Positions 25,290 to 34,080 of a stretch of DNA of 64,000 bases are shown here, piece after piece. The position numbers and the translations under genes were made by a program. Numbering within the stretch: position 1 is the first letter of the stretch; every line of letters begins with the position of its first letter. Source of the DNA: CAMDPA01 sp965223035 (GTDB taxonomy: Bacteria > Pseudomonadota > Alphaproteobacteria > Rhizobiales > Hyphomicrobiaceae); assembly GCA_965223035.1 (NCBI GenBank), contig OZ244980.1:1674001-1738000 (forward strand), in the 5' to 3' direction. Below the pieces are notes generated by a model. The model worked only from the letters and a program-made list of their open reading frames with translations. It was not told where the DNA came from and ran no database searches.

Positions 25290-26009
25290 ATGAGCACTGA
25301 AGGCAGAGAGCCGATCTTCAACGCCCCCGGCATTGTGATCGCTCTCATTGCAGCTTTTGCTGCGATCCACTCTGGTCGGCAGTTGCTCGATCAGATCGAC
25401 AATTACTATCTCGTGCTCAGCCTCGCCTTCATACCGGCCCGTTACGGTGTGTTCGGCAATGAGCTACCAGGAGCGCCCTGGGCCGACGTCACCTCGTTCG
25501 TGACCCATGCCTTTTTGCACGGTGACGTGTTCCATTTGCTGGTGAATTCGGCCTGGCTGCTGGCCGTTGGCACCCCGGTGGCGCGCCGCATGAGTGGGGT
25601 CAGCTTCTTGCTGTTTTTTGCCGTTTGCGCGATCGGCGGCGCGGCGTTCTTTTGGTTGTTCAACGTTGGCTTGAGTGTGCCGATGGTCGGCGCATCCGGC
25701 GCGATTTCCGGTCTGATGGCGGCGATGTTTCGACTGATTTATGCGGTGCAAGACCCCTACCATCTCCAACCTTTACGAGAAAATTCGAGCCGCATACCGC
25801 GCTTGTCATTGGCGGCAACCGCGCGCAGCACATCGGCGCTGATTGCGATCGGAGTTTGGATCGCGCTAAACCTCATCTTTGGCTTTGGCGTTGGCGGCTT
25901 CAGCTCAGGTGTCGGAATCGCCTGGGAGGCCCATATCGGCGGCTTTGTCAGCGGCCTTTTATTGTTCGGCATGTTCGACCGCGGGCCTGCCGTCGATCGT
26001 CCAATTTGA
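25290..26009 (+). CDS. Rhomboid-family intramembrane serine protease
   Basis: 239 residues with six to seven hydrophobic helices. The rhomboid catalytic pair is present: Ser in VGASGAISGLMAA and His in WEAHIGGFVSGLL. The motif HAFLHGDVFHLLVNSAWLL carries the conserved His/Asn region of helix 2. Rhomboids cut transmembrane helices of substrate proteins within the inner membrane. No substrate is suggested by the surroundings. A GTGAGCC sequence precedes the ATG. The gene stands alone on the plus strand. Confidence 0.88.
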   Translation: MSTEGREPIFNAPGIVIALIAAFAAIHSGRQLLDQIDNYYLVLSLAFIPARYGVFGNELPGAPWADVTSFVTHAFLHGDVFHLLVNSAWLLAVGTPVARRMSGVSFLLFFAVCAIGGAAFFWLFNVGLSVPMVGASGAISGLMAAMFRLIYAVQDPYHLQPLRENSSRIPRLSLAATARSTSALIAIGVWIALNLIFGFGVGGFSSGVGIAWEAHIGGFVSGLLLFGMFDRGPAVDRPI

Positions 26010-26228
26010 TCCCTCTGAACCCAGGGACAGGCCCAGCCCAATCAGCGGCCAGATCCGCAGCCCGGGCACCAGGCGCATTACAAAGCCGATCTGCGCCACG
26101 TCAATGCATCGTCGACGCATCGGTGCTCGAACACGATGGATTGAGCTGGAATGGCTTGAGGAGACACCGTTGGTGCGTGCGCGGGAAGCGCGCCTCGGCG
26201 ACTGAGGTTTTGGCCGCCGCGGGTTTTC

Positions 26229-26323
26229 CGTTTCAGCGTGTGCTGGAACCAGTTCGCTTCCCAACCCGGCCACCCGATGGCCCGCTTGTGCGGGCGGCCG
26301 GGCGGAGCAGCGGGCCGGCAAGG
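26229..26323 (+). repeat. R2 dispersed element, short copy
   Basis: CGTTTCAGCGTGTGCTGGAA, then CCAGTTCGCTTCCC; core GGCCACCCGATGG ... GCGGGCGGCCGGG; closing AGCAGCGGGCCGGCAAGG. It meets the R1 element at CTAG. Confidence 0.72.
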
Positions 26324-26384
26324 CTAGAGCAACCTGCCTTTAATCGGAATCGGAAACGATCCCGATTTAAGGCGCGATGATCTA
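26324..26384 (+). repeat. R1 dispersed palindrome
   Basis: Short form in the opposite order: B-type left end CTAGAGCAACCTGCC, stem TTTAATCGGAATCGG / CGATCCCGATTTAA, A-type right end GGCGCGATGATCTA. Confidence 0.9.
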
Positions 26385-26438
26385 ACTCGGCTTCGGCGGA
26401 TATGATCGCGTTGGCGCGATATGGGACGGGAGGCGGCG

Positions 26439-26870
26439 ATGAACGTGGCGGCGATCCTTAAGGTCAAAGGCGACCGCGTGCTGACGGCGTCACCACACGC
26501 CAAAGTGGTGGACATTGTCCGGCAACTCGCCGATCAAGCGGTCGGCTCGCTTGTCGTCACCGGCACGACAGGTCGGATCGAGGGCATCGTCTCCGAACGT
26601 GACATCATCAAAGCTGTGGCTGCCCGCGGCGCGGGCTGTCTGGCGGAACCCGTGGCGAATGTGATGACCCGCGATGTGACATGCTGTGAGCTCGAGGACA
26701 CCGTCGATGAGTTGATGGCCCAAATGAGCTTGGGTCATTTTCGCCATTTGCCGGTTGTCGAGGACGGAAAGCTGGTCGGTATCGTATCCATCGGCGACGT
26801 CGTCAAGCATCACATCGCCGAGGTCGAGATGGAAGCGGGTGCGCTAAGCGGCTATATCTCGGCCGACTGA
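26439..26870 (+). CDS. Twin CBS-domain protein
   Basis: 143 residues from ATG 26439, preceded by GGGAGG; the frame start at 26421 would bury this site. Two CBS motifs are evident: residues about 8-65 (VVDIVRQLADQAVGSLVVTG, GIVSERDIIKAVAARG) and 75-135 (LMAQMSLGHFRHLPVVEDGKLVGIVSIGDVVK). CBS pairs bind adenosyl ligands such as AMP, ATP or SAM and act as energy sensors. There is no attached catalytic domain. The form is very common in alphaproteobacteria. An R1 element flanks it on each side. Confidence 0.9.
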   Translation: MNVAAILKVKGDRVLTASPHAKVVDIVRQLADQAVGSLVVTGTTGRIEGIVSERDIIKAVAARGAGCLAEPVANVMTRDVTCCELEDTVDELMAQMSLGHFRHLPVVEDGKLVGIVSIGDVVKHHIAEVEMEAGALSGYISAD

Positions 26871-26888
26871 CCCGCGGTCGATCGACGG

Positions 26889-26950
26889 CTAGAGCAACCC
26901 GTCTTCAATCGGAATCGGAACGATCCCGATTAAAGGCGCAAAGATGATCT
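26889..26950 (+). repeat. R1 dispersed palindrome
   Basis: B-type left end CTAGAGCAACC, stem TCAATCGGAATCGG / CGATCCCGATTAA, A-type right end GGCGCAAAGATGATCTAA. It begins 18 bases after the CBS gene stop. Confidence 0.9.
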
Positions 26951-26994
26951 AATCGATGGCCGAGCGCGGCGGCACGACCGAGCCGCCGTCCGCG

Positions 26995-27981
26995 TCACCC
27001 GCCTGCCGGCGACATGGCCATCAATTGGCCCTCGCAGAGATCGGACCTGACCCTGAGCTGTTGGAGCAGATCCTCCATCTCGCGTTCCGCGGCGGTCGTG
27101 CCGAGGGCGACGAGTTCGTCGGTTCGGTGAAAATCGAACGGACCAATACCGCTCAAGCGCGGGTTGATCACCGCATCTGGCGGGTCACCGGCCAGACGCG
27201 AGCGAGCAATCCGATCCTGCACGATATTGAGCGCGTCAATCACAACCTTGGAAATGCCCGGCGTGTCGTCGCTTTCACCACTGCCGAACACCTGCCGATG
27301 CAACAAGCGGCGGGCGGCGTGACCATTCCGACCCTTGAGCTTTGGATCTGGCTTTGGCTCGACCGGCTCTTCGTCGTCGAGGGCGGCAATGTTCGGCAAT
27401 ACTGTGCCGCGGGCACACATATCGGCGTTCAAATTAACCGCAATGACATACCGTGCCCCCATCGCACGGCAAACGCTCACCGGAATCGGATTGACAAGCG
27501 CGCCGTCGAACAACCAGCGGCCGTTGACGCGGATTGGCCGAAAGATACCGGGCAAGGCATAGGACGCACGCATCGCGTCGACGAGATGGCCACGCGATAG
27601 CCAGACCTCGTGGCCCGACCCGATTTCGGTGGCGATGGCTGCGAACGGCTTGTCCAGTTGCTCAATGCACAAATCGCCAAAGCTGCGATCAAGCAGGTTG
27701 CATAGCCGCTGGCCGGAAATCAGCCCGGTGCCAGCGAGGTTGAAATCGAGAAAGCCAAGCACCTTGCGGCGCGTGAGGCTGCGCGCAAAATCCTCAAGCA
27801 GGTGGAGCTGACCAGCGACGTAGCAGCCGCCCACCACCGCGCCAATTGAGGTGCCGGCGACGATGTCCGGCTCGATCCCCGCTTTGCGCAGCGCGTTGAT
27901 CACACCGATGTGCGCCCACCCGCGCGCCGCGCCACCTCCGAGTGCCAGACCAATGCAATTTCCGCCGGTTCTGCGTTCCAT
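26995..27981 (-). CDS. Patatin-like phospholipase (RssA/NTE type)
   Basis: 328 residues from ATG 27981 (MERRTGGNCIGLALGGG). The oxyanion loop GLALGGGAARGWAHIG, the nucleophile elbow GTSIGAVVG and the catalytic aspartate motif FDGALVNPIPV make a complete Ser-Asp dyad. Members hydrolyse phospholipids or lysophospholipids; the RssA subgroup has no N-terminal membrane domain, as here. A 214-codon frame on the other strand across this gene is a shadow. It lies convergent to the CBS gene, with hisI upstream on the same strand. Confidence 0.87.
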   Translation of the reverse strand: MERRTGGNCIGLALGGGAARGWAHIGVINALRKAGIEPDIVAGTSIGAVVGGCYVAGQLHLLEDFARSLTRRKVLGFLDFNLAGTGLISGQRLCNLLDRSFGDLCIEQLDKPFAAIATEIGSGHEVWLSRGHLVDAMRASYALPGIFRPIRVNGRWLFDGALVNPIPVSVCRAMGARYVIAVNLNADMCARGTVLPNIAALDDEEPVEPKPDPKLKGRNGHAARRLLHRQVFGSGESDDTPGISKVVIDALNIVQDRIARSRLAGDPPDAVINPRLSGIGPFDFHRTDELVALGTTAAEREMEDLLQQLRVRSDLCEGQLMAMSPAGG

Positions 27982-28167
27982 TGTCGCTCCAGCCAGCCAC
28001 ACGCACACGGCACACGCCGACCGCGCCACGCCCGAATCAGCACACGCGTGTTTACATATAAACTAAACTTGGATCGATTAAGGTCTTGCTACCAGTTTTC
28101 AAAAGCAACATGAACTCGCCATCGTGGCCGTTCAGTCACTCAAGGGTGGTGTGCCGCGCAACCCCAT

Positions 28168-28593
28168 TTAGGGGCTGGTGATCAACCGTGCCGGTTGGTG
28201 ATCCGGCTTCTCAAGCTCGATGGAGCGGTAAAAACACGAGCGCGCGCCGGTGTGGCACGCGACGCCGTCGCCCTCGATCGCGACCCGCAATAACACGACG
28301 TCCTGATCGCAGTCGGTTCGAGCCTCGATGACACGCAGACGGTTACCGCTTTGTTCACCCTTCTGCCAAAGCCGTCGACGCGAACGGCTCCAAAAGTGCG
28401 CGTAGCCAGTCGTCAGGGTTAACGCCAACGCGTCCTCATTCATCCATGCAAACATCAGCACCTGGTCGGTGTCGGCATCGCTAACGATCGCGGGAAGCAG
28501 ACCGTCTCGGTCAAACAGCGGTGAAAACGCCTCACCGGTTTCGATCTCAGCCGAGTTCCCTCGTGCCGCGAACAGGTGACCGCCCATTGTCAT
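28168..28593 (-). CDS. hisI: Phosphoribosyl-AMP cyclohydrolase
   Basis: 141 residues from ATG 28593 (MTMGGHLF). The open frame extends to 28707, but that part runs into a 13-bp tandem array and is not homologous. Zinc and magnesium site motifs are present: DTDQVLMFAWMNEDAL, HFWSRSRRRLWQKGE(Q), ARTDCDQDVVLL and CHTGARSCFYR. It opens the adenine ring of phosphoribosyl-AMP in histidine synthesis, step three. It is the monofunctional form without HisE, as usual in alphaproteobacteria, and neighbours folE as in many Hyphomicrobiales. Confidence 0.93.
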   Translation of the reverse strand: MTMGGHLFAARGNSAEIETGEAFSPLFDRDGLLPAIVSDADTDQVLMFAWMNEDALALTLTTGYAHFWSRSRRRLWQKGEQSGNRLRVIEARTDCDQDVVLLRVAIEGDGVACHTGARSCFYRSIELEKPDHQPARLITSP

Positions 28594-28675
28594 CAGCACT
28601 CTCCACGGCTCACGTTTGCGCCATTCTTGGTCGCGGCGACGGCGCTCGATCGTCTGCCTGCGGCGGGAACGGCGC

Positions 28676-28722
28676 TGGCATCCGCTGCTGGCATCCGCTT
28701 CTGGCATCCGCTTCTGGCAGGC
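28676..28722. repeat. Tandem array, 13 bp x 3.5
   Basis: Unit TGGCATCCGCTTC (first copy ...GCTGC), starting at 28676, 28689 and 28702, plus a partial TGGCAGGCG. It lies between the folE stop and the hisI start. Confidence 0.9.
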
Positions 28723-28831
28723 GCTCCGCTATCGCCCGGCAGCGCCGCCAAATCAAACGGGCGGCATGTCACCATCACGTCCCGAGGCCGCGCTTCGCCG
28801 GGCCGCTTGAACCGACATCACAACCGGCCGC

Positions 28832-28906
28832 AACTTTAAGAGCGATCCTGTTTGTCCCGTAAATGGGAACCGGCTTCGCGGTTCCCATCTAAGGCACGCT
28901 GATCTA
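28832..28906 (+). repeat. R1 dispersed palindrome overlapping the folE stop
   Basis: Left part ACTTTAAGAGCGATC (an inner junction form), stem AATGGGAACCGG / CGGTTCCCATCT, right terminus GGCACGCTGATCTA. Its last three bases, CTA at 28904-28906, are the reverse complement of the folE stop codon TAG. Confidence 0.85.
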
Positions 28907-29545
28907 ACCGTGCGCCAGCCGCATGAACCGGTCGCGCAGCGCATCATTGCTGGCAAACTCGCCGAGAAACCGGGTGGTGGCCGCCGACAGCCCGGGTTGT
29001 CGAATGCCGCGGGCGGCGATGCACTGATGCTCCGCCGTAATCAGCACCGCGACGCCCCGGGGCGCCAATCCGGCATCCAGGGCGTCGGCGATCTGCGCCG
29101 TCAGCGCCTCCTGCGTCTGCAAGCGTCTGGCCAGCACATCGACGACCCGGGCTAGGCGCGACAAACCAGCGACCCGTCCATCCGGCAGATAGGCGATCGA
29201 CGCGCGGCCGATGAAAGGCGAAATATGATGTTCGCAGTGGCTTAACACCTCGATGTTCTTAAGCAGGACGATGTCGTCGTATCCAGAGATGTCGCTCATC
29301 GTCTGGTCCTGCAACAAGGCGACAGGGTCTTGCGCGTAGCCCCCGAACAGCTCCTTATAGGCGTCCACCACCCGTCCGGGCGTTGCTTGCAGGCCGTCGC
29401 GGTCGGGGTTATCCCCGGCCCAGGCCAACAAGGTGCGGACGGCAGCCTCCGCCTCACCCCGGGTGGGGCGCTGTCTGAACCGTCCAGCGGGCGGCGCAAG
29501 ATCGGAAATCGGTAAATTTTTCAAGGCAGTTTCACTCCACTTCAC
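28904..29545 (-). CDS. folE: GTP cyclohydrolase I
   Basis: About 213 residues from a GTG at 29545 (VKWSETALKN); the open frame runs to 29710 but would then cover the likely promoter. Signatures: GRVVDAYKELFGGY, HCEHHISPFIGRASIAYLPD (zinc Cys/His and substrate residues), GLSRLARVVDVLARRLQTQE and AEHQCIAARGI. It converts GTP to dihydroneopterin triphosphate for folate. The stop codon TAG is the terminus of an R1 repeat. It is divergent from the NifU-like gene and on the same strand as hisI. Confidence 0.92.
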   Translation of the reverse strand: MKWSETALKNLPISDLAPPAGRFRQRPTRGEAEAAVRTLLAWAGDNPDRDGLQATPGRVVDAYKELFGGYAQDPVALLQDQTMSDISGYDDIVLLKNIEVLSHCEHHISPFIGRASIAYLPDGRVAGLSRLARVVDVLARRLQTQEALTAQIADALDAGLAPRGVAVLITAEHQCIAARGIRQPGLSAATTRFLGEFASNDALRDRFMRLAHG

Positions 29546-29626
29546 GTTATGCGCCGACCTCGATGATCTGTGCTGGGAAGCGCCCGTTGTGAATCCTGGC
29601 GCAAGGACGTTCGCAAGTGGTCCTTT

Positions 29627-29659
29627 GACACTATATACGCTAGCGTGTCGCCAACCCAA
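29627..29659 (-). promoter_or_regulatory. Probable folE promoter with overlapping palindrome
   Basis: On the minus strand a -10 box TATAGT (29630-29635) lies 18 bases after TTGGGT (29654-29659), which would start RNA near 29623, between the two candidate folE starts. An inverted repeat GACAC...GTGTC (29627-29649) with a nested CGCTAGCG overlaps these boxes and could be an operator shared with the divergent NifU-like gene. The regulator is unknown. By-eye prediction. Confidence 0.35.
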
Positions 29660-29723
29660 GGCATGCCGTTTGGGACTGATCGCTGACATGACCCTGGCGA
29701 CTGGCAGCATATGAAGGCTTACG

Positions 29724-30191
29724 ATGACGGCGCTGAGTGAGATCTATAACAACCGCATTATCGAGCTTGCCGCTCACATCCCGCACGGCGAGCGGCTGGC
29801 ACACCCTGATGGGTCGGCGACCGCCCACTCGAAATTGTGTGGATCCACGATCACGGTAGATATCAAGCTCGAAGATGGCAAGGTCAGCGACTTTGGGCAA
29901 ACCGTGAAGGCGTGCTTGCTCGGCCAAGCATCGGCTTCGGTGCTGGGGCGTGAGATCATCGGCTCGACGCCGGATGAGCTGTATGGCATCGCCGCGCGCA
30001 TGCGTGCCATGCTGAAGCAGGGCGGCGCGCCACCCGATGGTCGGTGGGCGGATCTGGCCGTCCTGCAACCGGTGAAGGACTTCAAAGCGCGGCACGCCTC
30101 GACGTTGTTGGTCTTCGAGGCGGTTGAGAAGGCGCTGGACGCGATCGCCACCGTTGAAACCGATGCCGACGCGGAACCGGCCGGAGCCTGA
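29724..30191 (+). CDS. NifU/IscU-like iron-sulfur cluster scaffold protein
   Basis: 155 residues of the NifU N-terminal / SufU fold: IYNNRIIELAAHIPHGERL, SKLCGSTITVDIKLEDGKV and TVKACLLGQASASVLG. Two of the three cysteines that hold the nascent cluster in IscU are present (KLCGS, KACLL). The third is absent: the equivalent stretch reads DFKARHASTLL, with a His where Cys is expected. This variant is, to my knowledge, usual in the alphaproteobacterial folE-linked branch, so it may be a carrier or have a changed ligand. It is divergent from folE and precedes yidD. Confidence 0.82.
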   Translation: MTALSEIYNNRIIELAAHIPHGERLAHPDGSATAHSKLCGSTITVDIKLEDGKVSDFGQTVKACLLGQASASVLGREIIGSTPDELYGIAARMRAMLKQGGAPPDGRWADLAVLQPVKDFKARHASTLLVFEAVEKALDAIATVETDADAEPAGA

Positions 30192-30434
30192 AGCGGTGGA
30201 CGGTTGCCGATCCGGCGCCGGGGAGCGACCCGTGATTTGGCGGCGTGCTGAGTGTTGGTCAAATCATCGCAGTCGCTCAACCTGCACCGCAGGGTGGAGA
30301 GAAGACCGTAATCGCAATCTATGGTATGAAGCGTTGACGGACATCTGCCGATGCGATGGCTGATAAGGCGGGATGGTGATTCTGCGAAGCCTCCTTGTGC
30401 GACAAACTCCGTTCGCGTCGGAGCAGTGGGTGTG

Positions 30435-30809
30435 ATGGCGATGCGCAATCTGAGCAGACTTGCGGCGTTGTCACTTAAGCTGCCGATCCATCTCTATCGT
30501 TTTACCTTGAAGCCGTTTTTTGGCTGGCAATGTCGACATTTACCGACGTGTTCAGACTATGCCTTGCAGGCGATTGATCGCAACGGCGCCTGGCGCGGCA
30601 GCTGGCTGATTGTCTCACGACTGGCCCGCTGCCAGCCTTGGGGCACATCCGGGTATGACCCAGTCCCCGACCTGCGATCCGAGCGCTTCGTTCTGGCGCC
30701 GTGGCGATACGGCCGTTGGCCTGGGCTGTATTGCCCGTCTGCCGGTGATCCGGCCGAGCGGGAGTCGGGCGCGGCGCGCTCGTCACCGGACCCGAATGAA
30801 CGCACTTAA
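30435..30809 (+). CDS. yidD: YidD membrane-protein insertion efficiency factor
   Basis: About 124 residues from ATG 30435 (or 30441); the frame is open from 30351, but the N-terminal extra is unlike YidD. Core motif: PFFGWQCRHLPTCSDYALQAI, here split at PTCSDY, with GAWRGSWL and RCQPWGTSGYDPVP, including the conserved cysteines. YidD is a small inner-membrane-associated protein that helps YidC. The C-terminal tail of about 40 residues is longer and less conserved. It sits after the NifU-like gene, the usual Hyphomicrobiales order. Confidence 0.9.
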   Translation: MAMRNLSRLAALSLKLPIHLYRFTLKPFFGWQCRHLPTCSDYALQAIDRNGAWRGSWLIVSRLARCQPWGTSGYDPVPDLRSERFVLAPWRYGRWPGLYCPSAGDPAERESGAARSSPDPNERT

Positions 30810-30863
30810 GGTGATCGCGGATCTCTGCAAATGGTCGAGCGCTGTCGGTGACCGCGTCCGTCG

Positions 30864-30941
30864 CTAGATCATCGCGCCTTAAATCGGAACCGCAACGCCG
30901 ATTCCAATTGCGCCGGTTCCGATTTAAGGCAGGTTGCTCTA
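30864..30941 (+). repeat. R1 dispersed palindrome overlapping a stop codon
   Basis: A-type left end CTAGATCATCGCGCC, expanded loop (CAACGCCGATTCCAATTGCG), B-type right end GGCAGGTTGCTCTA. The last three bases, CTA 30939-30941, encode the TAG stop of the minus-strand Sel1-like gene. Confidence 0.9.
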
Positions 30942-31937
30942 ACGCGCGTTGAGACGGCTCAATCGGGCCGTGGCTTCGGCCGCGCCCAGCATGCGCGCCC
31001 TCTCATACCACTTCCGCGCCAGTTTCGGGTCTGGAGCGAGGCCAGCAGTGGGGAGTTTGGCGAGTTCGATCGGATCAAACGTCGCGCCGAGCCTGAGCGC
31101 GCCGCGGGCCAACCCGACGGTGGCGGCGCGCCGGTAGAACGGGCGAGCGGCCGCCAAATTGCCATGGCGCAGGAAATCATCTCCACGCCGGATCAGGCGC
31201 TCGGCCAGCGCACGCTGCTGTTCGCTCAGGACCGGCGCCAGGGGGCGTGCGGGCGTGGCCGCAGGCGCGAAGGTCTCGGCAAAGCGTCCACCCGCGGCCG
31301 CCGGCCCGGCTGGTTGGGCTGCAGTCGTGTTCGCCCCGGCCGGGGCGGGCGCGGCCACCTCGCGTTCGTCGGGCGCGGATCTGTCCTGGCTTTGATCCGC
31401 GTTGGCATCTGGCTTCGCCGGCGCAGGAGTTGTGTTGGTTTGGCTGGCCGCCGACGCTGCGGCCGGCGCGCCAATCGACCCTGGGCTCACCGACTTCAAC
31501 AGCCAAGCAGGGGCGATGATCAGCGTCACCTTGCGTTCCGCCAACACGCCGCGATCGACGTGCACCAGAGCTAGGTCGAGTTCGGCCCGACCAGAGCCCT
31601 CGATTGCCGCAATCAGTTTTAGGTTGCTCAAGGACTTGAGGGGTACCGCCCATGCTCCAGGCGTGATGGCGTGGCCTTCCGACAGTTGTACTGAGGCGGG
31701 CAGGCCACGGATCCGCAGGAACGTTCGGTCCAGGACGTCCCCAGCCGGCCCGACCCTGATCGAGATCGGCGTCACCACGTCAGGCTCGGCGAAGATCACG
31801 GCGGAGGCCTCGACGCTCGGCGCGCTGTTTTCGGTCGCTGCCTGACTTCGGCTCGGCCCGGCGTTCGTCGACAACCCGACAAGCGCCAGCATGCCGACAG
31901 CAAGCGCCCGCATCACCAGTGTGCCGACATTGTCCAT
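30939..31937 (-). CDS. Secreted protein with Sel1-like C-terminal repeats
   Basis: 332 residues from ATG 31937 (MDNVGTLVMRALAVGML). It has a signal peptide at about 1-35, a beta-rich domain (about 40-155, PISIRVGPAGDVLDRTFLRI), a Pro/Ala-rich linker (about 165-240) and a C-terminal helical part with Sel1/TPR-like repeats (ARPFYRRAATVGLARGALRLG, DPKLARKWYERARMLG). Export is likely; function is unknown. It follows the TAXI-TRAP gene by 41 bases on the same strand, so the two are probably co-transcribed. Its TAG stop lies in an R1 repeat. Confidence 0.7.
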   Translation of the reverse strand: MDNVGTLVMRALAVGMLALVGLSTNAGPSRSQAATENSAPSVEASAVIFAEPDVVTPISIRVGPAGDVLDRTFLRIRGLPASVQLSEGHAITPGAWAVPLKSLSNLKLIAAIEGSGRAELDLALVHVDRGVLAERKVTLIIAPAWLLKSVSPGSIGAPAAASAASQTNTTPAPAKPDANADQSQDRSAPDEREVAAPAPAGANTTAAQPAGPAAAGGRFAETFAPAATPARPLAPVLSEQQRALAERLIRRGDDFLRHGNLAAARPFYRRAATVGLARGALRLGATFDPIELAKLPTAGLAPDPKLARKWYERARMLGAAEATARLSRLNAR

Positions 31938-31978
31938 CACCTCCTCCACGCGCGCCACTTCATCGTGTCATGATCACA

Positions 31979-33175
31979 TCACTGTCGATTGGCTCGCTTC
32001 TTAGTCCATTCTAGGAACTGTTGAAATAACCGTTCTTGCACGGCCGGGTTGTTGGGGGCTGCGCGCACCGCTTGCTCGCGGGCAAGGGTTGGATCAATGC
32101 GGATCGCCTCCGGCCGTTTGGCCGCTTCAAGCCGCAGTCGTTGCTCGACGGGTCGGTAGCGGGTCCAGCCGGGTACGCTCGCGGCCAGGTTAACGACCTT
32201 CCATTGCCGCCGATATCCGGGCCGCTTGAACTCTTCGAACCGCTCAAATAAAAGGTCGATGAACCTGGAGACCCTGCGAAATCGATCCGATGAACTCGGC
32301 CAATTGTAGACGGCAAGAACCGTTGGAACGGCCACCGTGTCTACGCTCTCGTCAGGCTTGATGAAGGTCGGATAATCCTCCGACGTTAAGGTTGATGGGA
32401 CATAAAAATCCGTAAACTTTTCAATCGGCACGCTGAGAAACTTGAAGTTAGACTTGTCGTTGTTGAAACGGTTGAACAGTCCGACAGGTTTTCCTCCGTT
32501 GTTAACCAGGGCAGAGATTTCCCCGGTCTTCATTTTCTCGATCGCCACCCGATTGTTGATGAAGACCGGTTGGACCTTGACGCCCAATCGGCTGAAGATG
32601 ATCGGTCCTGAGGTGGATGATCCGGCGCCCCGATTGTGGAAGTTAACTTTTTTGTCGGCCAGATCCTCGATCGAGTTGATTTCCGGGCGCGCGAGAATAT
32701 GAACCTCGGAAACGTAGAGGCTGGTGATGTAGTGAATGCGCTTCTCGATATTCGGTATCGGCTCGGTTGTGCGAAAGTGCTCGAACACATCGGTGTTGGT
32801 GATCGCGATATCGATGCCCTTGAGATAGAGCAGATCACGCACGTTCTGTGTGGCCCCCGGTGTTACCACCGGAAGGACGCGGAGCTTGCCGGATCGGTTC
32901 AAGTTGCGGGCGATCTCTGCGGCGATCGTCAAGAAGGTTCCTTGCGGTAGACCGGCGGCAAGACCGACCGTCCACGCATTGGTTCGCTCACGGATATCAC
33001 CCTCTCCGACGGCCGCCGCCGAAATCCCGCGTGAAGCGGTTTGCGCGAGCTGAAGCGGTTTAGGTCTTAGATCCGAGGCAGGACCCGTCGTGAGATCTGA
33101 CTGGGCGAATGAAGCAAGCGACGACAGCGTCATCGCGGCTGCGGCGATCAAAAATGCAACAGCATTGCTGAACAT
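31979..33175 (-). CDS. TAXI-family TRAP transporter solute-binding protein
   Basis: 398 residues from ATG 33175, preceded by GAGGGCG; the signal peptide covers about 1-25 (AVAFLIAAAAMTLSSLASFAQS). The mature part follows the TAXI pattern: VGLAAGLPQGTFLTIAAEIARNLN, VLPVVTPGATQNVRDLLYLKGIDIAITN, VNFHNRGAGSSTSGPIIF and ALVNNGGKPVGLFNRF. Such proteins deliver glutamate or other carboxylates to a TRAP permease, but no DctQ/DctM gene is nearby. It may act with a distant permease or in sensing. The Sel1-like gene follows on the same strand. Confidence 0.85.
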   Translation of the reverse strand: MFSNAVAFLIAAAAMTLSSLASFAQSDLTTGPASDLRPKPLQLAQTASRGISAAAVGEGDIRERTNAWTVGLAAGLPQGTFLTIAAEIARNLNRSGKLRVLPVVTPGATQNVRDLLYLKGIDIAITNTDVFEHFRTTEPIPNIEKRIHYITSLYVSEVHILARPEINSIEDLADKKVNFHNRGAGSSTSGPIIFSRLGVKVQPVFINNRVAIEKMKTGEISALVNNGGKPVGLFNRFNNDKSNFKFLSVPIEKFTDFYVPSTLTSEDYPTFIKPDESVDTVAVPTVLAVYNWPSSSDRFRRVSRFIDLLFERFEEFKRPGYRRQWKVVNLAASVPGWTRYRPVEQRLRLEAAKRPEAIRIDPTLAREQAVRAAPNNPAVQERLFQQFLEWTKKRANRQ

Positions 33176-33235
33176 GGTCGCCCTCTTTGTGCTGAATTTG
33201 ACCATTTGCGTCGAAAACGGAACGAGCCATGGCAT

Positions 33236-33581
33236 GCCTTAGGGCCACCGCCGGCCGGTCACTTGAGATCGGCCCGTGGTACCTGGTGGACATTCTCCGC
33301 ACGCCAACAATCTTGACGTGTCTTTGGACGCAATACAACTTTTTAGCGAGGAACTGACCAACCATCGCTGCCTCGCTCGATGTGCTATGTTCATCTTACC
33401 CCCAAACGCATGCTTTCACCTAACAAGCCGTCGAATTTGCGGCCACGATGGCGTGGTTTGGCCTGTTGGCAGGGTGGTGGTCGGTTTGACAGCCGTTTGC
33501 AGCCCCGGTTGGCCCAGACTGCGCGCCCGGTGTCGATCGTCGGGACGGCGATCGCGGCGCCGCGGCGAGCCGTCTGGGCCA
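33236..33581. other. Gap without gene, between TAXI gene and transposase remnant
   Basis: Several overlapping frames occur on both strands (for example 33276-33920 plus), but none resembles a protein family and the plus-strand ones run through the transposase remnant in antisense. It may contain the TAXI gene promoter near 33180-33230. Confidence 0.4.
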
Positions 33582-34080
33582 TCAGATCCGTCTGGGCCAT
33601 CGGATCAGGTGGTCGGCGGCCATCGCGAAGGTGAACCGGTGGTCGACGCGTTTGCGGCCTTTGAACGTGGTGTTGGCCAGCCCGGCGATCGTCTGTGCCC
33701 GGCCGAACGGCTCCTCGATGCGCGTTCGAATGCGCTGCGAGGCGGTGTAACCGGGGTGCCGGGCCGTGCGGCCATCAACGCAAGACGTTCGCCGCTGTCC
33801 CGTTTTGGTCACCGCGTCGTGGCGCGCAATGTGCGGCGTCACGTTCAAGGCGCGCAGCTCGGCCGCGAACGGCTTGGCGTCATAGCCCTTGTCGGCACCA
33901 AGCGTCAGCCGGCGGGTTGAGCCGGGCGTGTGATGTTCGCTCATCCGGATCGCTGCTTCGCGCTCGGCCCGAGTAGAACGCCTGCAATAGCGGGCCCCTA
34001 AACAAACGCTCCGGCGCGATCGAGCGCCGGCCCAAGCCTTGGTAGACCCGCTCGAATTCGGCATCGCGCTCGCCGCGCGC
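33582..34080 (-). pseudogene. Decayed IS5/IS1182-like transposase
   Basis: Two frames hold separate parts of one transposase. The N-terminal piece (frame reaching 34080) reads FERVYQGLGRRSIAPERL then LLQAFYSGRA, the DNA-binding start of IS1182/IS5-type enzymes. The C-terminal piece (frame 33582-34064) reads LGADKGYDAKPFAAEL, QRIRTRIEEPFGRAQTIAGL and VDHRFTFAMAADHLIR. The middle third is missing and the frame shifts, so no product is expected. I could not define terminal inverted repeats. Confidence 0.8.

Larger units (their letters stand above)
26010..26438. other. Gap between rhomboid and CBS genes
   Basis: No gene is supported in these 430 bases. The second half holds an R2 element (26229-26323) directly abutting an R1 element (26324-26384). 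Confidence 0.55.

Noticed and set aside
26956..27600. 214-codon plus-strand frame
   Set aside because: Lies antisense to the patatin gene, whose catalytic motifs are complete; no family features of its own.
33276..33920. 214-codon plus-strand frame
   Set aside because: Runs antisense through the transposase remnant; no motif.
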